Shown one piece after another: positions 15,826 to 24,274 of a DNA stretch of 64,000 bases (position 1 is its first letter; each line of letters begins with the position of its first letter). The translations under genes were made by a program, and so were the position numbers. The stretch is from Streptomyces koelreuteriae (GTDB lineage Bacteria; Actinomycetota; Actinomycetes; Streptomycetales; Streptomycetaceae). The notes under the pieces are model-generated. The model saw nothing but the letters and a program-made list of their open reading frames with translations. It made no database searches and was not told where the DNA came from. The stretch covers positions 8,060,001 through 8,124,000 of the forward strand of contig NZ_CP075896.1 in assembly GCF_018604545.1 (NCBI RefSeq). The letters are read 5' to 3'.

Positions 15826-16960
15826 CGGGGTTCATCTCCTCCCGCGCGGCCCGCTCGGCCTGCGGTGTCGCGGCGTTCATCCGGCGGTACAGGTAGTAGG
15901 CCGCGCAGGCGCCCTCGCTGGAGACCATGGTGGCGCCGAGCGGGGTGCGCGGGGTGCAGGTGGTGCCGAACGCCTCGCACTCGGTGGGCTTGATCAGCCC
16001 TTGGAGCACTTCGCCGCTGCGGCACTCGGCGGGCTCCTCGGTGCGGATCCCGGTGACGTCGAAGCGGTGCTCGGCGTCGTACGCCCGGAAGGCGTCGGTC
16101 AGCCGCCAGCCGCTCAGCGGGATCGGCCCGATGCCACGCCAGTTCCGGTCGGTGACCTCGAACACCTCCTCGATCATGCGCACCGCCGCCGGATTGCCCT
16201 CCTCGCGCACGGCACGCGGGTAGGCGTTCTCCACCCGGTGCTCACCGCGCTCCAGCTGCCGGACCGCCAGGCGGATGCCCTCCAGGATGTCCAGCGGCTC
16301 GAAGCCGGTCACCACCATCGGCACCCGGAACCGCGCGGCCAGTTCGGGGTACTCCGCCATGCCCATCACGCTGCACACATGCCCGGCGGCCAGAAAGCCC
16401 TGCACCCGGCAGGCGGGCGCCGTCATGATCGCCTCGATGGCCGGGGGCACCCGCACATGCGACACCAGCAGGCTGAAGTTGTTCAGCCCGAGACGCCGCG
16501 CCTGGTGCACGGCCATCGCGTTGGCGGGGGCCGTGGTCTCGAAGCCGATCGCGAAGAACACCACCTCCCGGTCCGGGTGGCGGCGGGCCAGTTCCAGGGC
16601 GTCGAGCGGCGAGTACACCACCCGTACGTCGCCGCCCTCGCCCTTGACCCGGAACAGGTCGCGGTCGGTGCCCGGCACGCGGAGCATGTCGCCGAAGGAG
16701 CAGAAGATCACGCCGGGCCGCGAGGCGATCTCCAGCGCCTGGTCGATGACGTCGAGGGGCGTGACACAGACGGGGCAGCCGGGGCCGTGGATCAACTCCA
16801 CCTGCTCGGGCAGCAGTTGGTCGATGCCGTGCCGGATGATCGAGTGGGTCTGCCCGCCGCACACCTCCATCAGGGCCCACGGCCGGGTGGCGGTGGCGCG
16901 GATCTCGTCCAGCAGGCGCCGGGCCAGCCCGGGGTCGTTGAACTCGTCGATGTACTTCAC
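15818..16960 (-). CDS. hypD: HypD, Fe(CN)2CO assembly scaffold
   Basis: The 380-aa iron-sulfur protein works with HypC as scaffold for the Fe(CN)2CO group. Diagnostic segments are MEVCGGQTHSI near residue 31, HGPGCPVCVTP near 58, GFETTAPANA, and the C-terminal Cys-containing region (SGEVLQGLIKPTECEAFG, then CTPRTPLGATM). Length is standard. Its ATG overlaps the hypC stop as ATGA, and its own stop overlaps the hypE start, so C-D-E are translationally coupled. Confidence 0.95.
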   Translation of the reverse strand: MKYIDEFNDPGLARRLLDEIRATATRPWALMEVCGGQTHSIIRHGIDQLLPEQVELIHGPGCPVCVTPLDVIDQALEIASRPGVIFCSFGDMLRVPGTDRDLFRVKGEGGDVRVVYSPLDALELARRHPDREVVFFAIGFETTAPANAMAVHQARRLGLNNFSLLVSHVRVPPAIEAIMTAPACRVQGFLAAGHVCSVMGMAEYPELAARFRVPMVVTGFEPLDILEGIRLAVRQLERGEHRVENAYPRAVREEGNPAAVRMIEEVFEVTDRNWRGIGPIPLSGWRLTDAFRAYDAEHRFDVTGIRTEEPAECRSGEVLQGLIKPTECEAFGTTCTPRTPLGATMVSSEGACAAYYLYRRMNAATPQAERAAREEMNPVA

Positions 16961-17238
16961 GCCGTTCCCGCCTCCTTCGCCGCCTGCTCCCAGGCGTCCC
17001 CGAACTCCTCCTCCAGCAGACCCAGTTCCTCGAAGAGCTTCAGCGAGGCCAGGGCCGACTCCTCGTCCAGCCGCTGGAGCGCGAAACCGACGTGCACGAT
17101 GACGTACTCACCCACCCGCACATCGGACACGTACTCCAGGCACGCCTGCTTCTGCACTCCGCCGAAGTCGATCAGCCCGGTGAGCGGTTCCGAACTGTCG
17201 TCGATGGACACGACCTTGCCGGGCACTGCCAAACACAT
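16957..17238 (-). CDS. hypC: HypC, hydrogenase chaperone
   Basis: The 93-aa protein begins MCLAVPGKV; the Cys after the initiator Met is the residue that binds the iron centre and the large-subunit precursor. An OB-fold-like core (VQKQACLEYVSDVRVGEYVIVHVG) and a C-terminal acidic helix follow. The ribosome site is AGGAGGAGTGACCC. It lies 3 bp after the hypF stop and overlaps hypD. Confidence 0.95.
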   Translation of the reverse strand: MCLAVPGKVVSIDDSSEPLTGLIDFGGVQKQACLEYVSDVRVGEYVIVHVGFALQRLDEESALASLKLFEELGLLEEEFGDAWEQAAKEAGTA

Positions 17239-17241
17239 GGG

Positions 17242-19566
17242 TCACTCCTCCTGTCGTAGGTGCGCCGCGACCACCAGCTGGCCGAGGGCCAGCCCGCCGT
17301 CGTTCGGCGGGACTTCGCCGTGGCGGAGCACCGCGAAGCCGGCTTCGGCCAGCAGCCGCGCGCACTCCTCCTCCAGCAGCGCGTTGGCGAAGACCCCGCC
17401 GCTGAGGGCGACGGTCGCCAGGCCGGTGTCCTGACGCGCACGCCGGCAGACCTCCGCGACGGCCCTCGCCACCGCACGGTGGAAGCGGGCGGCGAGCACG
17501 GGGGCCGGGGTGCCGCGCCGCAGATCGGCGACGAGGGCGCTCAGCACGGGCGCCGGGTCGTACGCACCGGCGGTGAAGCCGAAGTCGTAGGCCGAGGTGC
17601 CCTCGCCCCAGGCCGAAGCGGCGGCGGCCTCCAGCTCCAGGGCGGCCTGGGCCTCGTACCCCGCGCGATGGCACACGCCGACCAGGGACGACACGGCGTC
17701 GAAGAGCCGGCCCATGCTGGAGGTCGCGACACAGGCCACCCCGCGCGTCAACTGACGGTGCAGAACGGCCAGTTCCTCGGACGAACAGGCGGCCGCACTG
17801 GGCAGATCCGCGTCCCACGCCAGGCCCGCCGACCACAGCCGGGCCAGGGCCAGGCGGCAGGGGTTGGCCACGCCCGCGTCGCCGCCGGGCAGCGGGGCGG
17901 GGGCCAGACGGGCGAGGCGCCGGTAGCCGGTGTAGTCGGCGAGCAGGATCTCGCCGCCCCAGACCGTGCCGTCGTCGCCGTAGCCGGTGCCGTCGAAGGC
18001 GACACCGATCACGGGCGCGGTGCCGTCGAGGCCGTGCTGGGCCATCGTCGAGGCGATGTGCGCGTGATGGTGCTGGACGAAGACGGGCGCCAGCCGGTGG
18101 GCTCGCCTCCGTGCCCACCGCGCGGAGTGGTATCCGGGATGCCGGTCGGCGGCGACGAGTTCGGGGGTGATGCCGGTCAGCGACCGCAGGTGCGCCTCGG
18201 CCCGCCGGGCCGCCTCCAGGGTGGTCAGCTCGCCCATGTCCCCGATGTGCGGCCCGAACCAGGCGTGGTCGCCCTCGCCGAGGCACAGGGCGTTCTTCAG
18301 ATCCCCGCCCACGGCGAGCGTCGGCCGCACCGGGACCGGCAGCCGCAGCGGTCGGGGCACATACCCCCGGGAGCGGCGCAGCACCTGCTCGGTGCCGTCG
18401 GGGCGTACCCGCAGCAGCGAGTCGTCGCAGGGCGAGGAGATCGGCCGGTCATGGGCGAGCCAGGCGTCGGCCAGACCGGCCAGCCGGGTCAGTGCCTCGT
18501 CGTCGTCCGTGACGATCGGTTCGCCGGAGCGGTTGCCGCTCGTCATCACCAGCACGCGCGGGCCCGGCGGATCACCGGGCAGGCCGAACAGCAGGGTGTG
18601 CACGGGCGTGTAGGGCAGCATGACGCCGAGGTGCGGGCTGCCGGGACAGACACCCGGCGCGAGGCCCGCCCGCTCCGCTCGCCGCCGCAGCAGGACGATG
18701 GGGCGCCGGGCGCTGGTGAGGGCGGCCAGTTCAGTCGTACTGGGGTCGGCGATCCGCCGTACGGCGTCGAGGTCCGCGCACATCACCGCGAACGGCTTGC
18801 CGCCGCGCGCCTTGCGGGCGCGCAGCGTCTCGACGGCCCGTGCGTCGGCGGCGTCACACGCCAGGTGGTAGCCGCCGAGGCCCTTGACGGCGACGATCCG
18901 CCCGGCGGCCAGCAGCGCCCGCGCCCCGGCCAGGGCGTCGGCGTCCCGCGCCGGGCGGATGTCGCTGCCGGAGGCGGGCAGCAGGCGCAGCCGGGGGCCG
19001 CAGTCGGGGCAGGCCACGGGCTGGGCGTGGAAGCGCCGGTCGCCGGGATCGCCGTACTCCCGGGCGCAGCCGGTACACATCGGGAAGCCGGCCATGGTCG
19101 TGACCGCCCGGTCGTACGGCATGCCCGTGGCGATGGTGAAGCGGGGCCCGCAGTGGGTGCAGGTGACGAACGGGTGCCGGTGACGGCGGTCGGCCGGATC
19201 GGCCAGGTCCCGCAGGCAGTCGGGGCAGGTCGCCGTGTCGGGCGGGAGGAGGGTGCGGCCGGGGGAGCGGTCGGTGGAACGGATGCCGAAGGCGTCGTCG
19301 GCGCCGCTGACGGGCAGGTCCTCGAACCCGACGCCGGTGACCGTGGCCAACGGCGGCGGCTCCTGGGCCAGCCGGTCGCAGAAGTCGGCGACGCCCTCCG
19401 GCGGTCCCTCCACCTCGATGAGGACACCGCTCGCCGTGTTGCTCACGAACCCGGCGAGCGCGAGATCGGTGGCCAGGCGGTGCACAAAGGGGCGGAACCC
19501 CACGCCCTGCACCGTGCCGCGCACGGTGACGCGACGGCGCACCGCCTGAGCGGCGGGCGCCGTCAC
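17242..19566 (-). CDS. hypF: HypF, carbamoyltransferase
   Basis: The 774-aa protein starts at GTG 19566, which overlaps the hypB TGA. Domains in order: acylphosphatase (GTVQGVGFRPFVH near residue 17); two zinc-finger-like Cys pairs (CPDC/CTHC and CTGC/CPDC, about 110-190); a YrdC-like domain (AVKGLGGYHLACDA); and a C-terminal Kae1-like carbamoyltransferase (VFVQHHHAHIAS; VIGVAFDGTGYGDDGT). It makes carbamoyl-adenylate from carbamoyl phosphate and passes the carbamoyl group to the HypE C-terminal Cys. The open frame continues far upstream but that part is antiphase to hypB. Confidence 0.95.
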   Translation of the reverse strand: MTAPAAQAVRRRVTVRGTVQGVGFRPFVHRLATDLALAGFVSNTASGVLIEVEGPPEGVADFCDRLAQEPPPLATVTGVGFEDLPVSGADDAFGIRSTDRSPGRTLLPPDTATCPDCLRDLADPADRRHRHPFVTCTHCGPRFTIATGMPYDRAVTTMAGFPMCTGCAREYGDPGDRRFHAQPVACPDCGPRLRLLPASGSDIRPARDADALAGARALLAAGRIVAVKGLGGYHLACDAADARAVETLRARKARGGKPFAVMCADLDAVRRIADPSTTELAALTSARRPIVLLRRRAERAGLAPGVCPGSPHLGVMLPYTPVHTLLFGLPGDPPGPRVLVMTSGNRSGEPIVTDDDEALTRLAGLADAWLAHDRPISSPCDDSLLRVRPDGTEQVLRRSRGYVPRPLRLPVPVRPTLAVGGDLKNALCLGEGDHAWFGPHIGDMGELTTLEAARRAEAHLRSLTGITPELVAADRHPGYHSARWARRRAHRLAPVFVQHHHAHIASTMAQHGLDGTAPVIGVAFDGTGYGDDGTVWGGEILLADYTGYRRLARLAPAPLPGGDAGVANPCRLALARLWSAGLAWDADLPSAAACSSEELAVLHRQLTRGVACVATSSMGRLFDAVSSLVGVCHRAGYEAQAALELEAAAASAWGEGTSAYDFGFTAGAYDPAPVLSALVADLRRGTPAPVLAARFHRAVARAVAEVCRRARQDTGLATVALSGGVFANALLEEECARLLAEAGFAVLRHGEVPPNDGGLALGQLVVAAHLRQEE

Positions 19567-20330
19567 GAGACGAGGCCGGCTTCGGTGCCCTCGTGGGAGT
19601 GGGAGTGGGAGTGGGAGTCGGAGTGCGAGTGGGAGTGCGGGCGGGGCGCCAGAGGAGGCCGGTGCACAGGGGCCCCGTCCCGTACGGCGAGCACCCGCTC
19701 CAGCAGCGTGTCGACACCGTCGTCGGTCCGGGCGCAGGAGAACAGCAGCTCCACCCCGGGGTTGACCCGCTGGACATTGGCGGCGAAGGCCGCCTGGTCG
19801 AAATCGGCGGGCCCGGCCAGATCGACCTTGGTGAGCACCACCAGATGGGCGGACCCGAAGGCCGTGGGGTACTTCAGCGGCTTGTCCTCGCCCTCCGTCA
19901 CCGCCATCAGCACGATGCGCAGGCGCTCGCCGAGATCGTAGGAGGCCGGACAGACGAGGTTGCCGACGTTCTCGACGAACAGCAGCGAGGTGCCCTCGGG
20001 CAGCCAGCTCTCCACATGGCCGCGCAGCTGCCGCGCCTCCAGATGGCACAGCCCGTCCGTCAGCAGCTGCTTCACCGGGGCCCCCGAGCGGGCGAGCCGG
20101 TGCGCGTCGTTCTCGGTGGCCAGGTCGGCGGTGAGCGCGGCCACCGGAAGCCCCCGCTCCACCGCCCTGGCCAGCACCCGCCCGAGCAGCTCCGTCTTGC
20201 CGCTGCCCGGGCTGGACAGCAGGTTGACCACGCTCACGCCCCGCCGGGCCAGCTCCTCGCGCAGCCCCGCGGCCAGGGAGTCGTTCTTCGCCAGGACGGC
20301 CTGGGTGACCTCGTCCACGGAATCGCACAT
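19563..20330 (-). CDS. hypB: HypB, nickel-handling GTPase with C-terminal His-rich tail
   Basis: The 255-aa protein has Walker A LLSSPGSGKTELL near residue 37, FVENVGNLVCP, and the guanine-specificity motif VVLTKVDL. It hydrolyses GTP during nickel insertion with HypA. At the C-terminus (about 229-246) is an HS-repeat tail with seven His, a likely nickel-storage segment; in classical HypB such His stretches sit at the N-terminus, so this arrangement is notable. I chose ATG 20330 (MCDSVDEV; GAGGAGCGG upstream); the ORF extends 23 codons further without a ribosome site. Confidence 0.94.
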   Translation of the reverse strand: MCDSVDEVTQAVLAKNDSLAAGLREELARRGVSVVNLLSSPGSGKTELLGRVLARAVERGLPVAALTADLATENDAHRLARSGAPVKQLLTDGLCHLEARQLRGHVESWLPEGTSLLFVENVGNLVCPASYDLGERLRIVLMAVTEGEDKPLKYPTAFGSAHLVVLTKVDLAGPADFDQAAFAANVQRVNPGVELLFSCARTDDGVDTLLERVLAVRDGAPVHRPPLAPRPHSHSHSDSHSHSHSHEGTEAGLVS

Positions 20331-20379
20331 GGAGCCGCTCCTCGCGGTCGGTAAGCACATCGGTAGGGAAATCAGTCCG

Positions 20380-20967
20380 CTACCGATCCTCCGCGCCACC
20401 GCTCACCGTGCCCGGCAGCCCGGCCGACGACAGGGCGGCGGATTCCTCCGGGCGGCTCAACGTGGGCGTGGCAGCCGGGTCCGTGAGCAGCTCCGGGACC
20501 ATGGTGTGCAGCGCCGCGACGGCCCGCCCGACCGCTTCGCGCACCGTCGCGCTGATGCCCGGCGCGATGTCCTCGTCGGCGGGTGCCCGCAGCTCGGGCT
20601 CGCAGGCCAGGACGAGGACACGCGGCAGCGGCTCGTCGCCCAGGTGGGCGGCCAGGGCGAGGACCTTCGCCGGGTCCATGCCGTGCGCCTCGGGCGGGGC
20701 GCCCCCCGAGGCACCGTCGGGCAGGTCCGGCTCGACCAGCGACAGGGTGCCCGGCGCGTGTCCCCGTACCGCCGCGTCGACCAGGACGGCCGTGTCGTAG
20801 CCGTCGAGCAGTTCGTACGCCAGATCCATCCCGCGGATGCCGAAGTCCCGCACCCGCACCTCGGGCGGCAGCGGGTTCCGCTCCAGGGCGCGGATCACCT
20901 CGGGGCCGAAGGCGTCGTCCGCGAGGAAGATGTTGCCGACCCCGGCGACGAGCAGCCGCGCACTCAT
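20380..20967 (-). CDS. Hydrogenase maturation protease
   Basis: The 195-aa protein has the HycI/HupD fold: VAGVGNIFLADDAFGPEV near residues 6-23, with the metal-binding Asp/Glu in LADDAFG, then GIRGMDLAYELLDGYD and VDAA. It should remove the 22-residue tail of the large subunit after nickel insertion. The C-terminal ~40 residues are low-complexity and not part of the fold. Its ATG overlaps the hypX stop as ATGA, and a 49-bp gap separates it from hypB. Confidence 0.9.
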   Translation of the reverse strand: MSARLLVAGVGNIFLADDAFGPEVIRALERNPLPPEVRVRDFGIRGMDLAYELLDGYDTAVLVDAAVRGHAPGTLSLVEPDLPDGASGGAPPEAHGMDPAKVLALAAHLGDEPLPRVLVLACEPELRAPADEDIAPGISATVREAVGRAVAALHTMVPELLTDPAATPTLSRPEESAALSSAGLPGTVSGGAEDR

Positions 20968-22700
20968 CGCGCACCTCCCAGGGGCCGCGGGGAGCCGGTC
21001 GGAAGCTTGCGGACGAAGGCCGACCGCAGCGCGTGATACGGGGCCTGGCGGTCGAAGAGGATCGTGCGCATGCGGGCGAGTTCGGTCCGCCGGTACTCGG
21101 CCAGCGGGCGCTGCAGCTCGTCCGAGTGCCGAGCCGTGGTCTTCGCGGTGATCCGGCCGGCGAGATCCGGGTCGTCGGCGAGCGCGGCGGCCAGCCGCTC
21201 GACCTCGGGCGTGAACTCGTCCGGCCGGGCGGGCACCAGACGATCCACCAGCCCGATCCGCGCGGCCGTCGCCGCGCTCACCGGCAGCGCCTCGCTGGTC
21301 AGCCGCTCGGCCGTCTCGGCTCCCACACGGCGCGGCAGGGAGTACGTCCAGAACTCCGAGCCGTACAGGCCCATGTTCCGGTAGTGCGGATTGAGGACGC
21401 TGCCCGTGCGGCACCACACCTCGTCCGCGGCCAGGGCGAGCATGACGCCGCCGGCCGCCGCGTTGCCGCCGAGGGCCGAGACCACCAGCCGGTCGGTGGT
21501 GCGCAGCACGGCCTCGACCAGGTCGTTCATGGCGTTGAGGTTGGACCAGGACTCGCCCGCCGGGTCGCTCGACGCCTCGATGACGTTGAGATGGATGCCG
21601 TTGGAGAAGAAGTCGCGGGCGCCGCCGAGCACCAGCACCGAGGTGGGGCGGCTGAGCGCGTACCGGTAGGCGGCCAGCAGCCTGCGGCAGTGGGTGGTGC
21701 TCATCGCCCCGCCGGGGAACGAGAAGCTCACGAAGCCGACCTCGCCCTGCTGCCGGTAGCGGATGTCGGTCCAGGTGCTGCGGTCCGGGGGCAGCTCGAG
21801 CGGCGCGGCGATCTCGGGCAGCCAGTGCGGGCGGTCGCTCGAGATCGGCATGCCGTGGGATCCGGGCGGGGCCGGGAAACCGGCCAGGACGGAGGCCGCC
21901 GGGCGGCGGAACGGCGCCGGGTCGCCGGAGCTCTTGAGGGGGCGCAGCTCCGGGATCCACACCGCGCCGTCCCGGGTGGCCCGGCAGACCGCGCCGGACC
22001 GGGTCGCGAGCAGTTCCCCGGGCTCACCCCGCAGCCGGTCCTCGGGATGCCCGCCGTGCAGGAACACCTCCCGGCCGCAGATCTCGTCCCGGACGCCGGG
22101 CTGCGAGTCGGCCCCGCGGAGCTTGCGCAGCACCGTCCGGGTGGTGTCCCGCTCCCAGTCGATCCGCCGCCGCTCCTGGCGGAAGAAGTCCCGCCACACC
22201 ACGTCGACCCCGGGCTCGCTCTGCGGACGCGGCTTGTACGAGCCGTCGGCGTAGCGCCGCACGGCCTGGAGGACCGCGGCGGTCGCGGCGTCGGCGACCT
22301 CGCCCCCGTACATGCTGCTCTTGCCCGCCGGCGGCACGGTGAAGGACCCGTCCGCCCACACGTCGCCCGCGTCCATCGCCGCCTCGGCCTGAAGCACCGT
22401 CACACCCCACTCGGGCGCCTCCTGGGCGATCGCCCAGTCCAGGGAGGACGGCCCCCGGTCGCCGGGTGGCCCCGGGTGCACGATCAGGCAGGTGTGCTGC
22501 TGCCACACGTCCTCCGGCAGGGCCGTCTTCAGCATCGGGGCGACGACCAGGTCCGGACGCACCTCCTGTACGGCGGCCCGGACCGCGTCGGCGCCGTGCG
22601 AGGCGAGGACGACGTCCACCCGGTGTCCCTCGTCCGACAGTTCCGCGTACACACGCTGGGACAGGCTGTTGAACGCGCTGGCGACAAGCAAGATGTCCAT
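20964..22700 (-). CDS. hypX: HypX/HoxX, aerobic CO-ligand synthesis protein
   Basis: The 578-aa protein is a two-domain fusion. Residues 1-~260 resemble 10-formyltetrahydrofolate-using transformylases (VHPGPPGDRGPSSLDWAI near 75; a middle segment like the Fmt C-terminal domain). Residues ~290-578 belong to the enoyl-CoA hydratase/crotonase fold (SVLVLGGARDFFSNGIHL; SALGGNAAAGGVMLALAAD). HypX is known to make the CO ligand of [NiFe] hydrogenase from the formyl group of formyl-THF under aerobic conditions. It is the first gene of the leftward hyp operon; its ATG has only a weak ribosome site. Confidence 0.93.
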   Translation of the reverse strand: MDILLVASAFNSLSQRVYAELSDEGHRVDVVLASHGADAVRAAVQEVRPDLVVAPMLKTALPEDVWQQHTCLIVHPGPPGDRGPSSLDWAIAQEAPEWGVTVLQAEAAMDAGDVWADGSFTVPPAGKSSMYGGEVADAATAAVLQAVRRYADGSYKPRPQSEPGVDVVWRDFFRQERRRIDWERDTTRTVLRKLRGADSQPGVRDEICGREVFLHGGHPEDRLRGEPGELLATRSGAVCRATRDGAVWIPELRPLKSSGDPAPFRRPAASVLAGFPAPPGSHGMPISSDRPHWLPEIAAPLELPPDRSTWTDIRYRQQGEVGFVSFSFPGGAMSTTHCRRLLAAYRYALSRPTSVLVLGGARDFFSNGIHLNVIEASSDPAGESWSNLNAMNDLVEAVLRTTDRLVVSALGGNAAAGGVMLALAADEVWCRTGSVLNPHYRNMGLYGSEFWTYSLPRRVGAETAERLTSEALPVSAATAARIGLVDRLVPARPDEFTPEVERLAAALADDPDLAGRITAKTTARHSDELQRPLAEYRRTELARMRTILFDRQAPYHALRSAFVRKLPTGSPRPLGGAR

Positions 22701-22724
22701 GACATGGCATGCTCGCCGTTCGGA

Positions 22725-22765
22725 CGAGGGCCGAGAAGGACCACCGCGGCGTTTCGCGGCCCTCG
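22725..22765 (-). terminator. Hairpin between GH43 gene and hyp operon
   Basis: CGAGGGCCG (22725-22733) pairs with CGGCCCTCG (22757-22765), a 9-bp perfect stem with a 23-nt loop. It lies just downstream of the secreted GH43 gene and upstream of hypX, both on the minus strand. It may end the glycosidase transcript and insulate the hyp operon. The long loop makes it weaker evidence than the other hairpins. Confidence 0.45.
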
Positions 22766-22777
22766 CCCGCTTCCGGG

Positions 22778-24274
22778 CTACTCTCCCGACGGTGCGGTCA
22801 GCGGAACCCCCAGGCCGACCGGGGTGCCGAAGTTCGGTGTCCCGTCGGCGTTCCAGGTGAATTTCTGTGCCCTGGTCGAGCGGTTCATGTCGCAGCCGCC
22901 GCCCGCGGAGCTGTTGGCGTGGTACACCATCCAGTCCTCTGTGCCGTCCGGCGACTTGAAGAAGCCGTTGTGGCCGGGGCCGTACACCCCGGTGGCGTTG
23001 GACCGCTGGAACACCGGGTTCGGTGACTTGACCCAGGAGGAGGAGCTGAGCGGGTCGCCGCCGTTGTAGGTGAGCATGCCCAGCTTGTAGTCGGGTGTGG
23101 AGCAGTGGCTGGCGGAGTAGACGATGAAGGTCTTCCCGTTCCGCTGCAGCACCTCGGCGCCCTCGTTGACCGCGCCGCCCACCGTCTCCCAGCCGTATGT
23201 GGGGGTGGAGAGGATCCGGCGTGTGCCGCTCGCGGTCCACGGGTTGGACAGCGGCCGGATGAACATCGGCTGCGAGCCGTTGTAGAAGGTACCGAGCAGA
23301 TACAGCTTGCCGTTGAGCTGGAGGATGCCCGGGTCCAGCTCCCAGGTGTTGTCCTGGGACGGGTCGAGCAGATCGGCCTTGAAGGTGTAGGGGCCCATCG
23401 GGTCGAGTCCCGCGCTCTCCAGGACATGGATCCGCTGGGTGCCCAGATCGAAGGGCTCCCGCCCGGCCGTGTAGTAGAAGTACCACCGCTTGCCGTTCGG
23501 GCCGTCGAGCAGATGGAACTCCGGGGCCCACATCGTGCCCGCCCCGTTCGGCCTGGTCAGATTGAAGATCACCTGTTCCGTGGCCGTGGCGAGGCCGCCC
23601 AGCGTGCGGGACTTGCGCATGGTGACCGTCGAGTTCCACGTCGTGGTGGCGAGGTAGTAGTAACCGTCGTGGTAGGTCAGCCAGGGGTCGGGGCCGCGCT
23701 GGGCGATCGGGTTGGTGAAGGTGCCCGGGCTCGTGCCGCCGCCGGTGAAGCCGGCCAGACGCCACACCCTGCCGTTCGCGGCGGAGCACGGCAGCTGCAC
23801 CAGGCCGGTGTTCGACGCCGACGAACCCCCGCTCGGCGTCACGCACTTGCCCGAGGCCGTGGAGACCAGGTTGAAGGCCTTGTCGGCGCCGCTCACCGGC
23901 ACCAGCCGCCACTGCTGGTTGGTGCCACCGTGGCAGGGCCACTGGATGACCGTGGCGTTGTCCGCGGTGGACGCGCCCGACACGTCGACGCACTGCCCGG
24001 ACTGCGTGGTGATGGTGTACGTGTCACCCGAACCGGACCCCGAGACCGGCGCGAAGCGGAAACTCTGGTTGGCGCCGGAACCGCACGCGAACGCACGCAA
24101 CTGCGTCCCGTTCGTCGACGAACCACCCGGCAGATCAAGGCAGTTGCCGCCGTTCTGGTTCACCCCCGTCGACGTGAACGCGACGGCGGCGGCAGCGGGC
24201 TGCGGTGCCGCAAGGAAGGCGACCATCATGGTGAGGACGCCGAGGAGCGCGGACAGACATCTGAAACGGGTCAC
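22778..24274 (-). CDS. Secreted glycoside hydrolase family 43 enzyme with N-terminal ricin-type (CBM13-like) domain
   Basis: The 498-aa protein starts at GTG 24274, overlapping the stop of the upstream glycosidase. It has a signal peptide (hydrophobic LSALLGVLTMMVAFLAA, cleavage near PAAAA). A ricin B-type lectin domain follows at about 35-165, with three QxW-like repeats (ANQSFRF, TNQQWRL, NGRVWRL), then a GH43 five-blade propeller. Catalytic residues can be placed: Asp in RGPDPWLTY (base), Asp in ELDPGIL (pKa modulator) and Glu in NEGAEVL (acid). The family acts on arabinofuranosyl or xylosyl linkages; motifs favour an exo-alpha-L-arabinofuranosidase, but the exact activity is uncertain. 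Confidence 0.87.
   Translation of the reverse strand: MTRFRCLSALLGVLTMMVAFLAAPQPAAAAVAFTSTGVNQNGGNCLDLPGGSSTNGTQLRAFACGSGANQSFRFAPVSGSGSGDTYTITTQSGQCVDVSGASTADNATVIQWPCHGGTNQQWRLVPVSGADKAFNLVSTASGKCVTPSGGSSASNTGLVQLPCSAANGRVWRLAGFTGGGTSPGTFTNPIAQRGPDPWLTYHDGYYYLATTTWNSTVTMRKSRTLGGLATATEQVIFNLTRPNGAGTMWAPEFHLLDGPNGKRWYFYYTAGREPFDLGTQRIHVLESAGLDPMGPYTFKADLLDPSQDNTWELDPGILQLNGKLYLLGTFYNGSQPMFIRPLSNPWTASGTRRILSTPTYGWETVGGAVNEGAEVLQRNGKTFIVYSASHCSTPDYKLGMLTYNGGDPLSSSSWVKSPNPVFQRSNATGVYGPGHNGFFKSPDGTEDWMVYHANSSAGGGCDMNRSTRAQKFTWNADGTPNFGTPVGLGVPLTAPSGE

Noticed and set aside
19595..19640. Apparent GAGTGGGAGTG tandem repeat as a non-coding VNTR
   Set aside because: The repeat is in frame within hypB and encodes the His-Ser tail, so it is coding sequence; variability between strains remains possible.
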